A stretch of DNA of 64,000 nucleotides from Actinomycetota bacterium (GCA_009702325.1 WLID01000007.1:22810-86809), one strand, 5' to 3'. Shown: positions 15,486 through 23,768, numbered from the stretch's first letter. Notes: a model not told the origin generated them from the sequence alone. Made by a program: numbers and translations.

Positions 15486-16364
15486 CTACGCCTGGCTGGA
15501 GGAACTGACGACGGGTGGCCGCGGACGTCGCAGCCACTTGATCCCCCACACTGAAAGCGCGACGACTCCAACAATGAGCGCTCCGACGATGATCCAACTC
15601 GCGTACGGGACAGCGACAAGCTTGATTCCCGAGAGAACAAGGATGACGCCGAACGCGACGCGAAGCTCCCGATCTGGCACACGCACCGACAGGTGCGAGC
15701 CAATCAACACACCGGGAATCGACCCCACAAGCAGCCATCGCATCGCGTGGGTGTCGACATCACCGTGTACGAGGTGTGACACGCCCGCGACCCAGAGAAG
15801 CGCGGCCGCGTGAAACATGTCCGTCCCAACCATTCGACGCGACGTGATCGGATAGGCAAACAACATCGCGAGGCCGAAGAACGTCCCGGACCCAACCGAA
15901 GTCATTCCGACAACGAAACCGCCGACGGCACCGATCGCGAACGCCACAATCTTGTCGCGTCGTGACAGCACCGCGAATGGGCGATCGGCGCGGGCTCGCA
16001 CAAACGTCTTTGCAAGAAAGCCAAGACCGCCGACAACTAGCGCACCTCCGACAACCTTCTGCATCGTTGTCATGGATGAATCGCTGATCGCCCGTGCCGC
16101 CTCAACACCGAGCAACGACAGCGGGGCGGAGCCACACAGCATCCAGAGCCCGAGTCGAGCATGCACTGTGCCGAGCTGGCGGTGCCGGATCGCACCCAGG
16201 GTCTTGAAGATCGCGCCGTGCAGGATGTCGGTGCCGATTGCGACCTTCGCGTTGAAGTTGAAAAGCAGAATCAGGATCGGCGTCATCAGCGACCCGCCGC
16301 CCATACCCGTCATCCCAACAAGCACCCCGACCAGTAGGCCGGCGAGAGAGAACTCCCAGGTCAC
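15486..16364 (-). CDS. TauE/SafE-family (sulfite/sulfonate) exporter
   Basis: I place the start at the GTG at 16364, which overlaps the DUF4395 stop by four bases and gives 292 residues; a longer frame would overlap that gene by 82 bases. The protein has about eight membrane helices in two halves, each with the family signature: GLLVGVLVGMTGMGGGSLMTP in the first and FVVGMTSVGSGTFFGL in the second. TauE/SafE members export sulfite, sulfoacetate or related anions, though many are uncharacterised. Its place at the end of a sulfate-activation/ComA operon makes sulfite or a sulfonate the likely cargo (inference). Confidence 0.85.
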   Translation of the reverse strand: MTWEFSLAGLLVGVLVGMTGMGGGSLMTPILILLFNFNAKVAIGTDILHGAIFKTLGAIRHRQLGTVHARLGLWMLCGSAPLSLLGVEAARAISDSSMTTMQKVVGGALVVGGLGFLAKTFVRARADRPFAVLSRRDKIVAFAIGAVGGFVVGMTSVGSGTFFGLAMLFAYPITSRRMVGTDMFHAAALLWVAGVSHLVHGDVDTHAMRWLLVGSIPGVLIGSHLSVRVPDRELRVAFGVILVLSGIKLVAVPYASWIIVGALIVGVVALSVWGIKWLRRPRPPVVSSSSQA

Positions 16365-16804
16365 GAGCGGGGTGCGCCCGGGATCGGACACGAGACGAAC
16401 GGGTGTCCACGGAGGCGGCAGCTCAGCTTGTACGCCTCGCATCCAGTGCAGAACCCAGTGATCGCCGCGAGCAGCGCGAGCGCCGCCACCATGCCGCCAA
16501 AGACGATCCCTGCGGTCGTCCAGCCAACGGCGTAACAGAGCGACGCCACCGCGAGCACCGAGAAGCCGACCATGTTGGCGACGCGTGGCGGACGCGAATC
16601 TTCAAGCGGGCCCTCACCAAATCGTGGCTGGATCAGCTGGAAGTACGTCACACACGGAATGCAGTAGCGACGCCCGAGCGTCAACCCCACGAGCAGCTGC
16701 AGGGCAAGGACGGCGAGGATCCCCCACCAACCTGTGATCAACGCGACAACCGAGAGCCCGCCGATCACTGTCTGGTTGAACCGAGGTGCGCGCGAGTCGA
16801 TCAC
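16361..16804 (-). CDS. DUF4395 membrane protein
   Basis: The 147-residue protein starts (GTG) with DSRAPRFNQTVIGGL, the opening typical of DUF4395. It has four predicted membrane helices and two cysteine motifs: GRRYCIPCVTYF near residues 45-56 and ITGFCTGCEAYKLSC near 115-129. Paired CxxC motifs suggest a redox or metal role. DUF4395 proteins are often found next to sulfurtransferases and TauE-type exporters; here the gene is coupled to a TauE gene by a four-base overlap. The biochemical function is unknown. Confidence 0.8.
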   Translation of the reverse strand: MIDSRAPRFNQTVIGGLSVVALITGWWGILAVLALQLLVGLTLGRRYCIPCVTYFQLIQPRFGEGPLEDSRPPRVANMVGFSVLAVASLCYAVGWTTAGIVFGGMVAALALLAAITGFCTGCEAYKLSCRLRGHPFVSCPIPGAPRS

Positions 16805-16845
16805 GTTCAGATCGCGGTAGGGATGGGCGATTGGCGGACGCGAGC

Positions 16846-18138
16846 TTATGACGCCTCCAGGATCATTCCGGCGCCGACGGTCTCGTTCGTTGACTCGTCG
16901 ATGAGGATGAATGCGCCCGTGGCGCGGTTCCGACTGAACGTGTCGACCGCAAGCGGTTCCGAAAGGCGGAGCTTCACCACTGCCAAGTCGTTCAGCTCCA
17001 GCTTGCTCGGCGACGGCTGATCGACGAGCGTCGTGATGTCGACGACGGACACGAGCTCGTCAACGATCGCGCGAACGTTCCGTGTCGTGTGCTTGATCCC
17101 CAACGTGGCCCGGCCTTCGAGTGGGCGCTCGCTCATCCAGCAGAGCTTGGCCGTCAGCTCGCGGGCGACGATCGGTGCACGGTCAGGGTCGGCGAGCATG
17201 TCGCCGCGACCGACATCCACATCGTCTTCGAGACGAATCGTGACCGACAATGGCGCCGCGACAGCCTCAAGCTCACCATCGAGCGTCTCGACCGCTGCCA
17301 CTCGGCTACGGCGACCCGACGGGAGCACGACAACTTCGTCGCCCGGCCGCCAAACGCCACCGGCGACCTGACCGGCATAGCCGCGGTAGTCGTGGAACTC
17401 GTCCGCCATCGGGCGGATCACCCACTGCACGGGGAACCGCCGATCTTCAAGGTTCTTGTCGGCCGAAATGTCGAGCGTCTCAAGATGCTCAAGCAGCGTT
17501 GGTCCTGTCCACCACGGCATGCCGTCACCTGCTTCGACGACGTTGTCGCCACGGAGCGCCGACATCGGTATCGCCCGCATGTCGTGCAGGCCGAGAGCAT
17601 CGGCAAGCTCGCGCAGGTCGGCTTCGATCTCGGCGAATCGCTCCTGCGAGAAGTCGACGAGATCCATCTTGTTCACCGCCACAACGATGTGCGGGATCTC
17701 AAGCATCGCCGCGATGTAGCTATGGCGGCGGGTCTGCTCGACCACCCCGTTGCGGGCATCGACGAGGATCACCGCGACATGTGCCGTCGAGGCGCCCGTC
17801 ACCATGTTGCGGGTGTACTGCACGTGACCCGGTGCGTCGGCGAGCTGGAACCGGCGACGCGGCGTCACAAACGAGCGGTAGGCCACATCGATCGTGATGC
17901 CCTGCTCGCGCTCAGCGCGTAGACCATCAGTAAGCAGCGCCAGGTTGACGTACCCGTCGCCTCGGCGCTGGGAGGTCTCTTCGATCGCCTCCATCTGGTC
18001 GGCGAGGATCTGCTTGGTGTCGTAGAGCAGCCGCCCGATCAGGGTCGACTTGCCGTCATCGACAGAGCCAGCGGTAACGAGCCGCAGGAGCTCTGCCTGC
18101 ATCATCTCCTCGGAGATCGGATCAGAAATAGCCGACAC
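16846..18138 (-). CDS. cysN: Sulfate adenylyltransferase subunit 1 (GTPase)
   Basis: CysN hydrolyses GTP to drive APS formation by CysD. The protein carries the P-loop GSVDDGKST, DAPGH (switch II) and NKMD guanine motif, followed by the beta-barrel domains of EF-Tu-like GTPases. I use a GTG at 18138 (430 residues), which overlaps cysD by 17 bases. An alternative ATG pair at 18105/18102 lies directly after GAGGAG and would give about 419 residues. A still longer frame to 18267 runs through cysD and is unlikely. No APS-kinase domain is fused; cysC is separate. Length fits stand-alone CysN. Confidence 0.92.
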   Translation of the reverse strand: MSAISDPISEEMMQAELLRLVTAGSVDDGKSTLIGRLLYDTKQILADQMEAIEETSQRRGDGYVNLALLTDGLRAEREQGITIDVAYRSFVTPRRRFQLADAPGHVQYTRNMVTGASTAHVAVILVDARNGVVEQTRRHSYIAAMLEIPHIVVAVNKMDLVDFSQERFAEIEADLRELADALGLHDMRAIPMSALRGDNVVEAGDGMPWWTGPTLLEHLETLDISADKNLEDRRFPVQWVIRPMADEFHDYRGYAGQVAGGVWRPGDEVVVLPSGRRSRVAAVETLDGELEAVAAPLSVTIRLEDDVDVGRGDMLADPDRAPIVARELTAKLCWMSERPLEGRATLGIKHTTRNVRAIVDELVSVVDITTLVDQPSPSKLELNDLAVVKLRLSEPLAVDTFSRNRATGAFILIDESTNETVGAGMILEAS

Positions 18139-19042
18139 GCTTGCGGTCCTCCATTGCTGCTTCGGAAACACGGTCATCGGCGCGCGTCTCGCCACGCTCG
18201 GTAATGCGGGTCGCTGCGATTTCGGCAACCACCTGGTCGATCGTCGATGCGGTCGACTCCACCCCACCCGTACAGGTCATGTCGCCCACGGTGCGGAACC
18301 GCACGTCGATCTCAAACGGATCTTCGCCAGGCAGCCGCTCCACGTAGGGCGAAACGGCGTAGAGCATGTTGTCGCGCCGAAAGACTTCGCGCTTGTGCGA
18401 GAAGTAGATCGAGGGAAGCTCAAGGTTCTCGCGTGCGACGTACTGCCACACGTCAAGCTCCGTCCAGTTCGAGATCGGGAACACACGAATCTGCTCGCCC
18501 TTGCGGATGCGGGCGTTGTAGAGGTTCCACAGCTCGGGCCGCTGTGCCCGCGGATTCCACTGGCCGAAGTCATCACGGAAGCTGAAGATCCGCTCCTTGG
18601 CGCGCGCCTTCTCTTCGTCGCGCCGCGCACCGCCCATGGCGGCGTCGAACTGATGTTCCTGGATTGCGTCAAGCAGGGTCACCGTCTGCAGCTGGTTGCG
18701 CGATGCGCGAGGCCCGGTCTGCTCTACCGCCCGGCCTTTGTCGATTGACTCCTGGACGCTCGCAACGATCAGCCGCTCGCCGAGCTCGGCGACACGACGG
18801 TCTCGATACTCGACGACCTCAGCGAAGTTGTGGCCCGTGTCGACGTGCATGACCGGGAACGGGAACTTGCCTGGACGAAACGCCTTCTCGGCGAGACGGA
18901 GCAGCACGATCGAGTCCTTGCCGCCCGAGAAGAGCAGCACCGGGCGCTCACGTTCGGCCGCGATCTCCCGAATGATGTGGATCGCCTCAGCTTCAAGCTC
19001 GTCGAGGTGGGAGAGCACATGGGGTTGGGTCAGCGCGGTCAC
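18122..19042 (-). CDS. cysD: Sulfate adenylyltransferase subunit 2
   Basis: CysD (306 residues) adenylates sulfate to APS with CysN. It has the PP-loop ATP pyrophosphatase motif VLLFSGGKDSIVLL near residues 35-48, then MHVDTGHNFAEVVEYRD, and the C-terminal family signature RKRVGYF. It starts at GTG with a four-base overlap with cysC. The order cysH-cysC-cysD-cysN on one message is compact and typical of assimilatory clusters. Confidence 0.96.
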   Translation of the reverse strand: MTALTQPHVLSHLDELEAEAIHIIREIAAERERPVLLFSGGKDSIVLLRLAEKAFRPGKFPFPVMHVDTGHNFAEVVEYRDRRVAELGERLIVASVQESIDKGRAVEQTGPRASRNQLQTVTLLDAIQEHQFDAAMGGARRDEEKARAKERIFSFRDDFGQWNPRAQRPELWNLYNARIRKGEQIRVFPISNWTELDVWQYVARENLELPSIYFSHKREVFRRDNMLYAVSPYVERLPGEDPFEIDVRFRTVGDMTCTGGVESTASTIDQVVAEIAATRITERGETRADDRVSEAAMEDRKRVGYF

Positions 19043-19590
19043 GCAGATACCTCCGCAGGGTCGAGCAGGTCGTTTTCGACGAGGTAGTCAAGGACAATGG
19101 CCGCCGCCTCTTCCGGGGTGCGGCCTTCCGTCGTCAGGATGATCTCGGCGTTCTCAGGAGCTTCGTATGGATCGGAGACACCGGTAAATTCTGGGATCTC
19201 GCCCGCGAACGCCTTCGCGTAGAGCCCCTTCGGGTCGCGCCGTGCGCACTCCTCGATCGACGTCGCGACGTACACCTCGATGAACGGCACATGCTCCTCG
19301 GCCAACGATCGGGCCTTTCGCCGGGCAGTAGCGTAGGGCGAGATGGCGGAGACAACGACGCCGCCGCCCGCACGTGCAACGCGCGACGCAACCCAGCCGA
19401 TGCGTTCGATGTTTAGGTCACGGTCTTCCTTCGAGAAGCCGAGGCCCTTCGACAGGTGCTCGCGCACGATGTCGCCGTCGAGACGCTCGACCGTGACACC
19501 ACGACCTTCGAGCTCGTTCGCAACGAGCCCCGCAACCGTCGACTTGCCCGCACCCGAAAGGCCGGTCAGCCACAACACAAATCCGCTCAC
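19039..19590 (-). CDS. cysC: Adenylylsulfate kinase
   Basis: I start at the GTG at 19590, overlapping the cysH stop by four bases, which gives 183 residues beginning VSGFVLWLTGLSGAGKST. That opening is the classic APS-kinase Walker A motif. DGDIVREHLSKGLGFSKEDRD binds APS, and VSAISPYATARRKAR and FIEVYVATSIEECARRDPKGLY follow in family order. The enzyme makes PAPS from APS. A PAPS-user such as a sulfotransferase is not seen in the window, and the neighbouring reductase looks APS-type, so the need for CysC here is unexplained. Confidence 0.95.
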   Translation of the reverse strand: MSGFVLWLTGLSGAGKSTVAGLVANELEGRGVTVERLDGDIVREHLSKGLGFSKEDRDLNIERIGWVASRVARAGGGVVVSAISPYATARRKARSLAEEHVPFIEVYVATSIEECARRDPKGLYAKAFAGEIPEFTGVSDPYEAPENAEIILTTEGRTPEEAAAIVLDYLVENDLLDPAEVSA

Positions 19591-20270
19591 GCGGTCACCT
19601 CCGCGGGCTCGTCGATATGAAGACCGCACTCGGTCTTGTCGAGGCCAGCCCAGCGGCCCTCGCGACCCTCGCCCGGATTCGTGCAATGGATACAGCCGAT
19701 CGAGGCATACCCCTTGTCGTGCAGTTCGTTGTACGGCAGCTCACGTGCGCGGACGTACTCCCAGCAGCGAGCATCGTCCCAATCTGCAAGCGGATTCGCC
19801 TTCCAAAGCTCGTGCTGCTCATCCCAACCGACCTTCGGGGCGTTGGCGCGCGTCGGCGACTGATCGCGACGCAGACCCGTGATCCACCCGTCGAGATCAG
19901 CCAAGGCGCGGCCGAGCGGCTCAACCTTGCGGATCGCGCAACACAGCGTCGGATTCGACGCCCACAGCGCGTCGCCGTGCGTGGCGGTCTGGCGACCAAG
20001 CGACGGCCCTTCGAACACCTCAATCTTTGTCTTGTAGCGCTGCTCGACCTGACGCCACACCGTGTAGGTCTCAGGGAAGAGCAGGTGTGTGTCGAGAGCA
20101 AACACGCGGGCCTTCGGCTCAATCGCAAACACCATGTCGAGCAGAACCGCCTCTTCCTTCTGGAAGGAGCATGCGAGCGAGACGTTGCCGGGGAACGTTT
20201 CGAGGAACGCTGCGACGATCTCTTCAGCGGTCGCTGTCTCCCAGTCGCGCTCAGGAAGCGTTGCTGCCAA
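19587..20270 (-). CDS. cysH: APS/PAPS reductase (four-cysteine, probably APS-type)
   Basis: The 227-residue enzyme reduces activated sulfate to sulfite. Four cysteines, C110-C111 (TLCCAIRK) and C193/C196 (GCIHCTNP), match the [4Fe-4S]-binding set of assimilatory APS reductases. The catalytic cysteine is C215 in TECGLH near the end. The PP-loop-like start (SLACSFQKEEAVLLDM) and DTHLLFPETY are standard. It begins at TTG, 20 bases inside the 3' end of comA; the coupling implies co-translation. No sulfite reductase gene accompanies it. Confidence 0.93.
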   Translation of the reverse strand: MAATLPERDWETATAEEIVAAFLETFPGNVSLACSFQKEEAVLLDMVFAIEPKARVFALDTHLLFPETYTVWRQVEQRYKTKIEVFEGPSLGRQTATHGDALWASNPTLCCAIRKVEPLGRALADLDGWITGLRRDQSPTRANAPKVGWDEQHELWKANPLADWDDARCWEYVRARELPYNELHDKGYASIGCIHCTNPGEGREGRWAGLDKTECGLHIDEPAEVTA

Positions 20271-21024
20271 GGAGCACCTCCTTCAACGTGTCGCCACGAA
20301 GCCCAAGACGGAGTGTTTCGAGCGGAATCACCTCGTCGGGCGGAATGTTGCCGAGGTTGACCTCGGGTCCGAAATGCTTGATGAACCAGGCCTGGCTCGC
20401 CTTCGTGGGCGCCTCCCAGACGAGGTCATGAAGGTCGATCTCGCCGGCGATGTCGTCGACGAGATTCGTGCGCATCTCGCCTGACGAGCTGAAGATGCCG
20501 GCGGTACCGCCCTCGCGTGCCTCGGTGATCACCTTCCACGCACCTGCAGCCTTCTCTTCCTTGATCCACTGCACCCACTCCTCGGGCGCAAACTCGACCG
20601 CGGAATCCTTCGAGCCAACCTCCGAGAGCACCGTGAAGTCACGTGCGAACTCTGCGATCAGCTCAAGCTTGCGCTCGCGCGGAATGTCGACGGTGCCGTC
20701 CGAGATCTCAACGTGGGTAAGGCCAAGGTCAGTGAGCCACCGCTTGTAGTCGTCGAGCCGGTTCTTTGCATAGACCACCTCAAAGAACGTGCCGCCGACG
20801 ACCACGCGCTTCTCCTTCAACACGTCGATCTTCGCTTTCAGGTTCGGGGTGACGTACGACGTCCCCCAGCCGAACTTGACGATGTCGATGTAGGCACCGC
20901 TCGTCTCGAGCACGTCGGTCCAGCCGCGCGGGCCAAGCCCCTTGTCGATCACATGGGTGAGGCCGGCGCTACGGGTGATGCCAAGGTCAAACCCCGACAC
21001 GGATGCCGAGTTAAAGCCGGGCAT
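20251..21024 (-). CDS. comA: Phosphosulfolactate synthase (ComA family)
   Basis: ComA adds sulfite to phosphoenolpyruvate to form (2R)-phosphosulfolactate. The 257-residue length and conserved blocks fit the family: RSAGLTHVIDKGLGPRGWTDVLE, YIDIVKFGWGTSYVTP near residues 45-60, LTHVEISDGTVDIP near 113-126, and LSEVGSKDS near 143-151. ComA is known from methanogen coenzyme M synthesis, Bacillus spore sulfolactate and bacterial coenzyme M pathways. No ComB phosphatase or ComC dehydrogenase is next to it. It overlaps the hydratase beta gene by 14 bases and cysH by 20, so it is embedded in the sulfur operon. Confidence 0.87.
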   Translation of the reverse strand: MPGFNSASVSGFDLGITRSAGLTHVIDKGLGPRGWTDVLETSGAYIDIVKFGWGTSYVTPNLKAKIDVLKEKRVVVGGTFFEVVYAKNRLDDYKRWLTDLGLTHVEISDGTVDIPRERKLELIAEFARDFTVLSEVGSKDSAVEFAPEEWVQWIKEEKAAGAWKVITEAREGGTAGIFSSSGEMRTNLVDDIAGEIDLHDLVWEAPTKASQAWFIKHFGPEVNLGNIPPDEVIPLETLRLGLRGDTLKEVLLGSNAS

Positions 21025-21598
21025 AGAGCTCCTTCAGCTTCTCGTGGGCTGCCGCCTGAACGTCGTGGTAGAGCGAGTTGCCGTGGGCGTCGATGCCGAC
21101 GGTCAGCGGGCCGAAGTCCTTGACGCGGAACTTCCAAAGGCACTCCGGCATCAGCTCCTCCCACAGCACCTCTTCGATCTCCTCGATCTGTGTGGTTTCA
21201 AGCGCAGCAGCGCCACCGACGATCGCGAAATAGACCATGCCGAGCCGCTGCATCGGCTCGATCGCCTCGTCGGGAAAGCCACCCTTGCCGCAGATTGCAC
21301 GAACGCCGTACTGCGCGCCAAGGCCCTCCGTAAAGCGCACCATGCGGGCGCTCGTCGTCGTGCCGATGCAGATCTTCTCGTACTTGCCCGGGCCGAGCTT
21401 GCGCACGTTCGGTGCGGTGTGCAGCAGGAACGCGCCCGAGAGATCCATCGGGGGAGGAACACCCTGGTCGAAGATCCGGATCTGCGTGCGGTCGCGGATA
21501 CCGATGATGTGGCCCTGGACGGTGACCTCGTCGCCCGCGCGCAGCTTGAGGATCTCCTGCGGATCGGTGATCGGGAACGTGACGGTATGCGATGCCAT
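21011..21598 (-). CDS. Class I (Fe-S) fumarase-type hydro-lyase, beta subunit
   Basis: The 195-residue protein corresponds to the C-terminal domain of class I fumarases and L(+)-tartrate dehydratase beta. KLRAGDEVTVQGHIIGIRDRTQ opens the swivel domain, KICIGTTTSARM carries substrate-phosphate/carboxylate contacts, and RAICGKGGFPDEAIEPMQ and VKDFGPLTVGIDAHGNSLY follow. It begins two bases after the alpha subunit stop. Fumarate, tartrate or an analogous unsaturated acid could be the substrate. Its coupling to comA raises sulfoacrylate/sulfolactate as a possibility, which is inference only. Confidence 0.88.
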   Translation of the reverse strand: MASHTVTFPITDPQEILKLRAGDEVTVQGHIIGIRDRTQIRIFDQGVPPPMDLSGAFLLHTAPNVRKLGPGKYEKICIGTTTSARMVRFTEGLGAQYGVRAICGKGGFPDEAIEPMQRLGMVYFAIVGGAAALETTQIEEIEEVLWEELMPECLWKFRVKDFGPLTVGIDAHGNSLYHDVQAAAHEKLKELYARL

Positions 21599-21600
21599 CT

Positions 21601-22497
21601 CTAGAACTCCCGGTCGTAGTCGATGGACCCGTCAGGGCCGATGTGGGCGCTCGCACGACGTGCGGCCCAGCACTGGTAGTTGACGGCAACAGGATTGAGC
21701 GTCATGTGGGTGTCGGCATGCTCAATGTGGCACTGCAGGACGGTGACATCGCCACCGAGCCCCATCGGGCCAATCCCGGTTTCGTTGAGGAGGCCATAGA
21801 GCTCGTCCTCAAGCTGAGCAACGAGCGGATCGCCGTTGCGCGTGCCGATCGGCCGCATGATCGCTTCCTTCGCGAGATGCATCGCGTAGTCGGCCGAACC
21901 ACCGATGCCTACGCCGACGATCCCGGGCGGGCACGGCTTGCCACCCGCGCCGACGATCGATTCGAGCACGAACTGCTTGATGCCCTTCACGCCATCCGCA
22001 GGGATGCACATCTTCAGGAAGCTCATGTTCTCGGAACCTGATCCCTTGGGGACGCACTTAACGTCAAGGCCGTCCCAATCCGGAATGAACTCCCAGTGGA
22101 CGATCGGCAGCCGGTAGCCGATGTTCGCACCGGTGTTCTCGCGCGTAATCGTGTGGACAGCATTCGAACGCAACGGATGGTCGATCGTCGCACGCTCAGT
22201 GCCATCACGAAGGGCCTCGTAGATCCGGGCTGGATGGAGCGGGAAGTGCTCGCCCACATTGCAGTGGTACACCGCGATGCCAGTGTCTTGGCACACGAGA
22301 TTCTTCTGCTCGTCGGCGATGCTGACATTCCGGTGGATGACTTCGAGGACGCGCTTGCCCGGGGTTGATGTCTCCCGATCGCGGGCGGCCGCAAGCGCGT
22401 CGCGCAGGTCCTGCGGAATGTCCTTCAAGGCCGAGACGTAGAGGTTGGCTGCTGCGTCTTGGACGGACTTCTGGAGATCTGTGGCGACTGTGCTCAT
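21601..22497 (-). CDS. Class I (Fe-S) fumarase-type hydro-lyase, alpha subunit
   Basis: I start at the ATG at 22497, which overlaps the flavoprotein stop by four bases (298 residues). Three cysteines fit the [4Fe-4S] ligands of class I fumarases: C69 (NLVCQDTGI), C189 (GGKPCPPGIVGVGIGG) and C276 (NYQCWAARRA). HTITRENTGANIGYRLP is also a family block. The cluster would bind and dehydrate or hydrate a hydroxy-acid. It is stand-alone alpha with a separate beta gene downstream, as in tartrate dehydratase and many archaeal/actinobacterial fumarases. Fumarase is the conservative call. Confidence 0.88.
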   Translation of the reverse strand: MSTVATDLQKSVQDAAANLYVSALKDIPQDLRDALAAARDRETSTPGKRVLEVIHRNVSIADEQKNLVCQDTGIAVYHCNVGEHFPLHPARIYEALRDGTERATIDHPLRSNAVHTITRENTGANIGYRLPIVHWEFIPDWDGLDVKCVPKGSGSENMSFLKMCIPADGVKGIKQFVLESIVGAGGKPCPPGIVGVGIGGSADYAMHLAKEAIMRPIGTRNGDPLVAQLEDELYGLLNETGIGPMGLGGDVTVLQCHIEHADTHMTLNPVAVNYQCWAARRASAHIGPDGSIDYDREF

Positions 22498-23690
22498 GCG
22501 ATCGCTTTCCCGGCGGCCGCTCGACCTGACCGTCGACCGAAGACCACGCATTCGAGCAGGCTGTTGCCCATCATGCGGTTGCGCCCATGGGTGCCGCCGG
22601 CGATCTCACCGCAGGCGTAGAGCCCTTCGAGCGTGGTCTCAGCGTCGGGGTCAATAACAAGCCCGCCGTTTTGGTAATGGAGTACCGGGTAGGTGAGTAG
22701 CTTCTCCGTGAGGGGATCGATGCCTGCGCCACGGTATCGGCGCAGCATGTACGGCAAGGAACGCTCGGCGTCGCTCTCCGGAATACGCGTCGTATCGAGG
22801 TAGACCGCAGGGCGACCGTCGGGTGTCTGCACACCGCGGCCCGCTTCGACCTCGTCGAAGATCGCCTGACTGACTTGGTCGCGCGGGCCAAGCGAATCGG
22901 TGAACTCCTCGCCGTTCGCGTTGAGCAGCACTGCGCCGTACGCACGGGTCGTCTCGGGGATCGAGTACCCCTGCATCGTCGTTGGCCAAGCGCCTCCGTT
23001 TGGGTGGTACTGGAGGGCGTCAAGGTCGCGGGCCTCCGCGCCGAGCCCGATGACCATCTTCGTCACCTCACCCGTCGCGTTCGGATGGTTCGTCGAAAGC
23101 TCACCGCGCTCAAGCGCCTCGGCATAACATCGGCCGCCGGCAGCCAAGATCACGGCGCCCGCCTCGACAACGTGCTCGCCGCAGGTGGCGCGCCAGCCAG
23201 AGGCGATCGGGACAAGCTCGTGGAGTGGTGCGTCTTCGAAGGTGGTGCCGTCGGTTGCCGACCAGGCGTCACGCAGCGCCTTCGTCATTGCATGACCGGT
23301 TCGGTCTCCGACCTGCAATAGACGTTGCCGGGAGGCGCCACCGCACCGCGCGACGCGGTAGCTTCCGTCGGCTTCACGATTGAACTCGACGCCGAGCTCT
23401 TCGAGCCAGGCGATCGCGGACGGCGCATCACCTGTGAGCGCCTCGACGAGCCGCAGGTCAGCGGTGTCGTGCGAGCTCTTTACGACGTCTGCTGCGTGCA
23501 GTTCGGGCGAGTCGTCGGGAGCGACCGCAGCCTGGATGCCGCCCTGGGCCTTCGACGAGTTGTTCGCCTGGATCGACGCCTTGGTGGCGACACCCGTGCG
23601 CGCTCCGGCGCGATGCGCGGAGACTGCGGCAGCGAGGCCTGCGGCCCCACTTCCGATGACGAGCACATCAAGGTTGACCGGCGCGGCCAT
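22494..23690 (-). CDS. FAD-dependent oxidoreductase, fumarate reductase/NadB-like, short form
   Basis: The 398-residue protein has the FAD motif VLVIGSGAAGLAAAVSAHRAG at residues 10-30, SKAQGGIQAAV, and the substrate-cap features TTRAYGAVLLNANGEEF and HYQNGGLVIDPD, ending with GNSLLECVVFGRRSGRAAA. The position used for covalent FAD in SdhA is not His (NNSSKAQGG), so FAD is probably non-covalent as in NadB. The C-terminal helical domain of SdhA/NadB is absent. It heads the operon and overlaps the hydratase alpha gene by four bases. It may reduce or oxidise the same acid the hydratase handles; the electron partner is not visible. Confidence 0.8.
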   Translation of the reverse strand: MAAPVNLDVLVIGSGAAGLAAAVSAHRAGARTGVATKASIQANNSSKAQGGIQAAVAPDDSPELHAADVVKSSHDTADLRLVEALTGDAPSAIAWLEELGVEFNREADGSYRVARCGGASRQRLLQVGDRTGHAMTKALRDAWSATDGTTFEDAPLHELVPIASGWRATCGEHVVEAGAVILAAGGRCYAEALERGELSTNHPNATGEVTKMVIGLGAEARDLDALQYHPNGGAWPTTMQGYSIPETTRAYGAVLLNANGEEFTDSLGPRDQVSQAIFDEVEAGRGVQTPDGRPAVYLDTTRIPESDAERSLPYMLRRYRGAGIDPLTEKLLTYPVLHYQNGGLVIDPDAETTLEGLYACGEIAGGTHGRNRMMGNSLLECVVFGRRSGRAAAGKAIA

Positions 23691-23696
23691 GACCGC

Positions 23697-23702
23697 AGGC
23701 TA
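23697..23702 (-). promoter_or_regulatory. Possible -10 box of the sulfur operon
   Basis: TAGCCT ends six bases before the ATG at 23690, matching the leaderless spacing seen elsewhere. No recognisable -35 box is found upstream, as expected for an activator-dependent promoter. A GCTAAT/ATTAGC hairpin (23712-23730) lies between this box and the LysR-type box. Confidence 0.4.
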
Positions 23703-23738
23703 CCAGACATCGCTAATTCCCCGCATTAGCTGCGCTTA

Positions 23739-23759
23739 TGTCTACTAGTTTGGTAGACA
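23739..23759. promoter_or_regulatory. LysR-type binding box (T-N11-A dyad) upstream of the sulfur operon
   Basis: TGTCTAC and GTAGACA are perfect seven-base arms around a seven-base centre. The inner TAC-N7-GTA gives the T-N11-A core typical of LysR-family recognition sites. If transcription starts at the operon's first ATG, the centre lies near -59, the usual place for a LysR activator site. A LysR gene sits 2.4 kb away (26182-27078). Binding is inferred. Confidence 0.55.
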
Positions 23760-23768
23760 AGGAAAGCA

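Noticed and set aside
16846..18267. Longest-frame start of cysN at 18267
   Set aside because: It would overlap cysD by 146 bases, and the extra N-terminal residues are basic and unlike CysN; starts at 18138 or 18105 fit the family.
23739..23759. McbR-type sulfur regulator site (TAGAC-N6-GTCTA)
   Set aside because: The half-sites are in the opposite order (GTCTA first), so it does not match the known McbR motif; the LysR-type reading fits better.
23691..23768. SAM or similar sulfur riboswitch before the sulfur operon
   Set aside because: The region is too short and shows only a small GCTAAT/ATTAGC hairpin and the LysR-type dyad; no SAM-riboswitch core was recognised.
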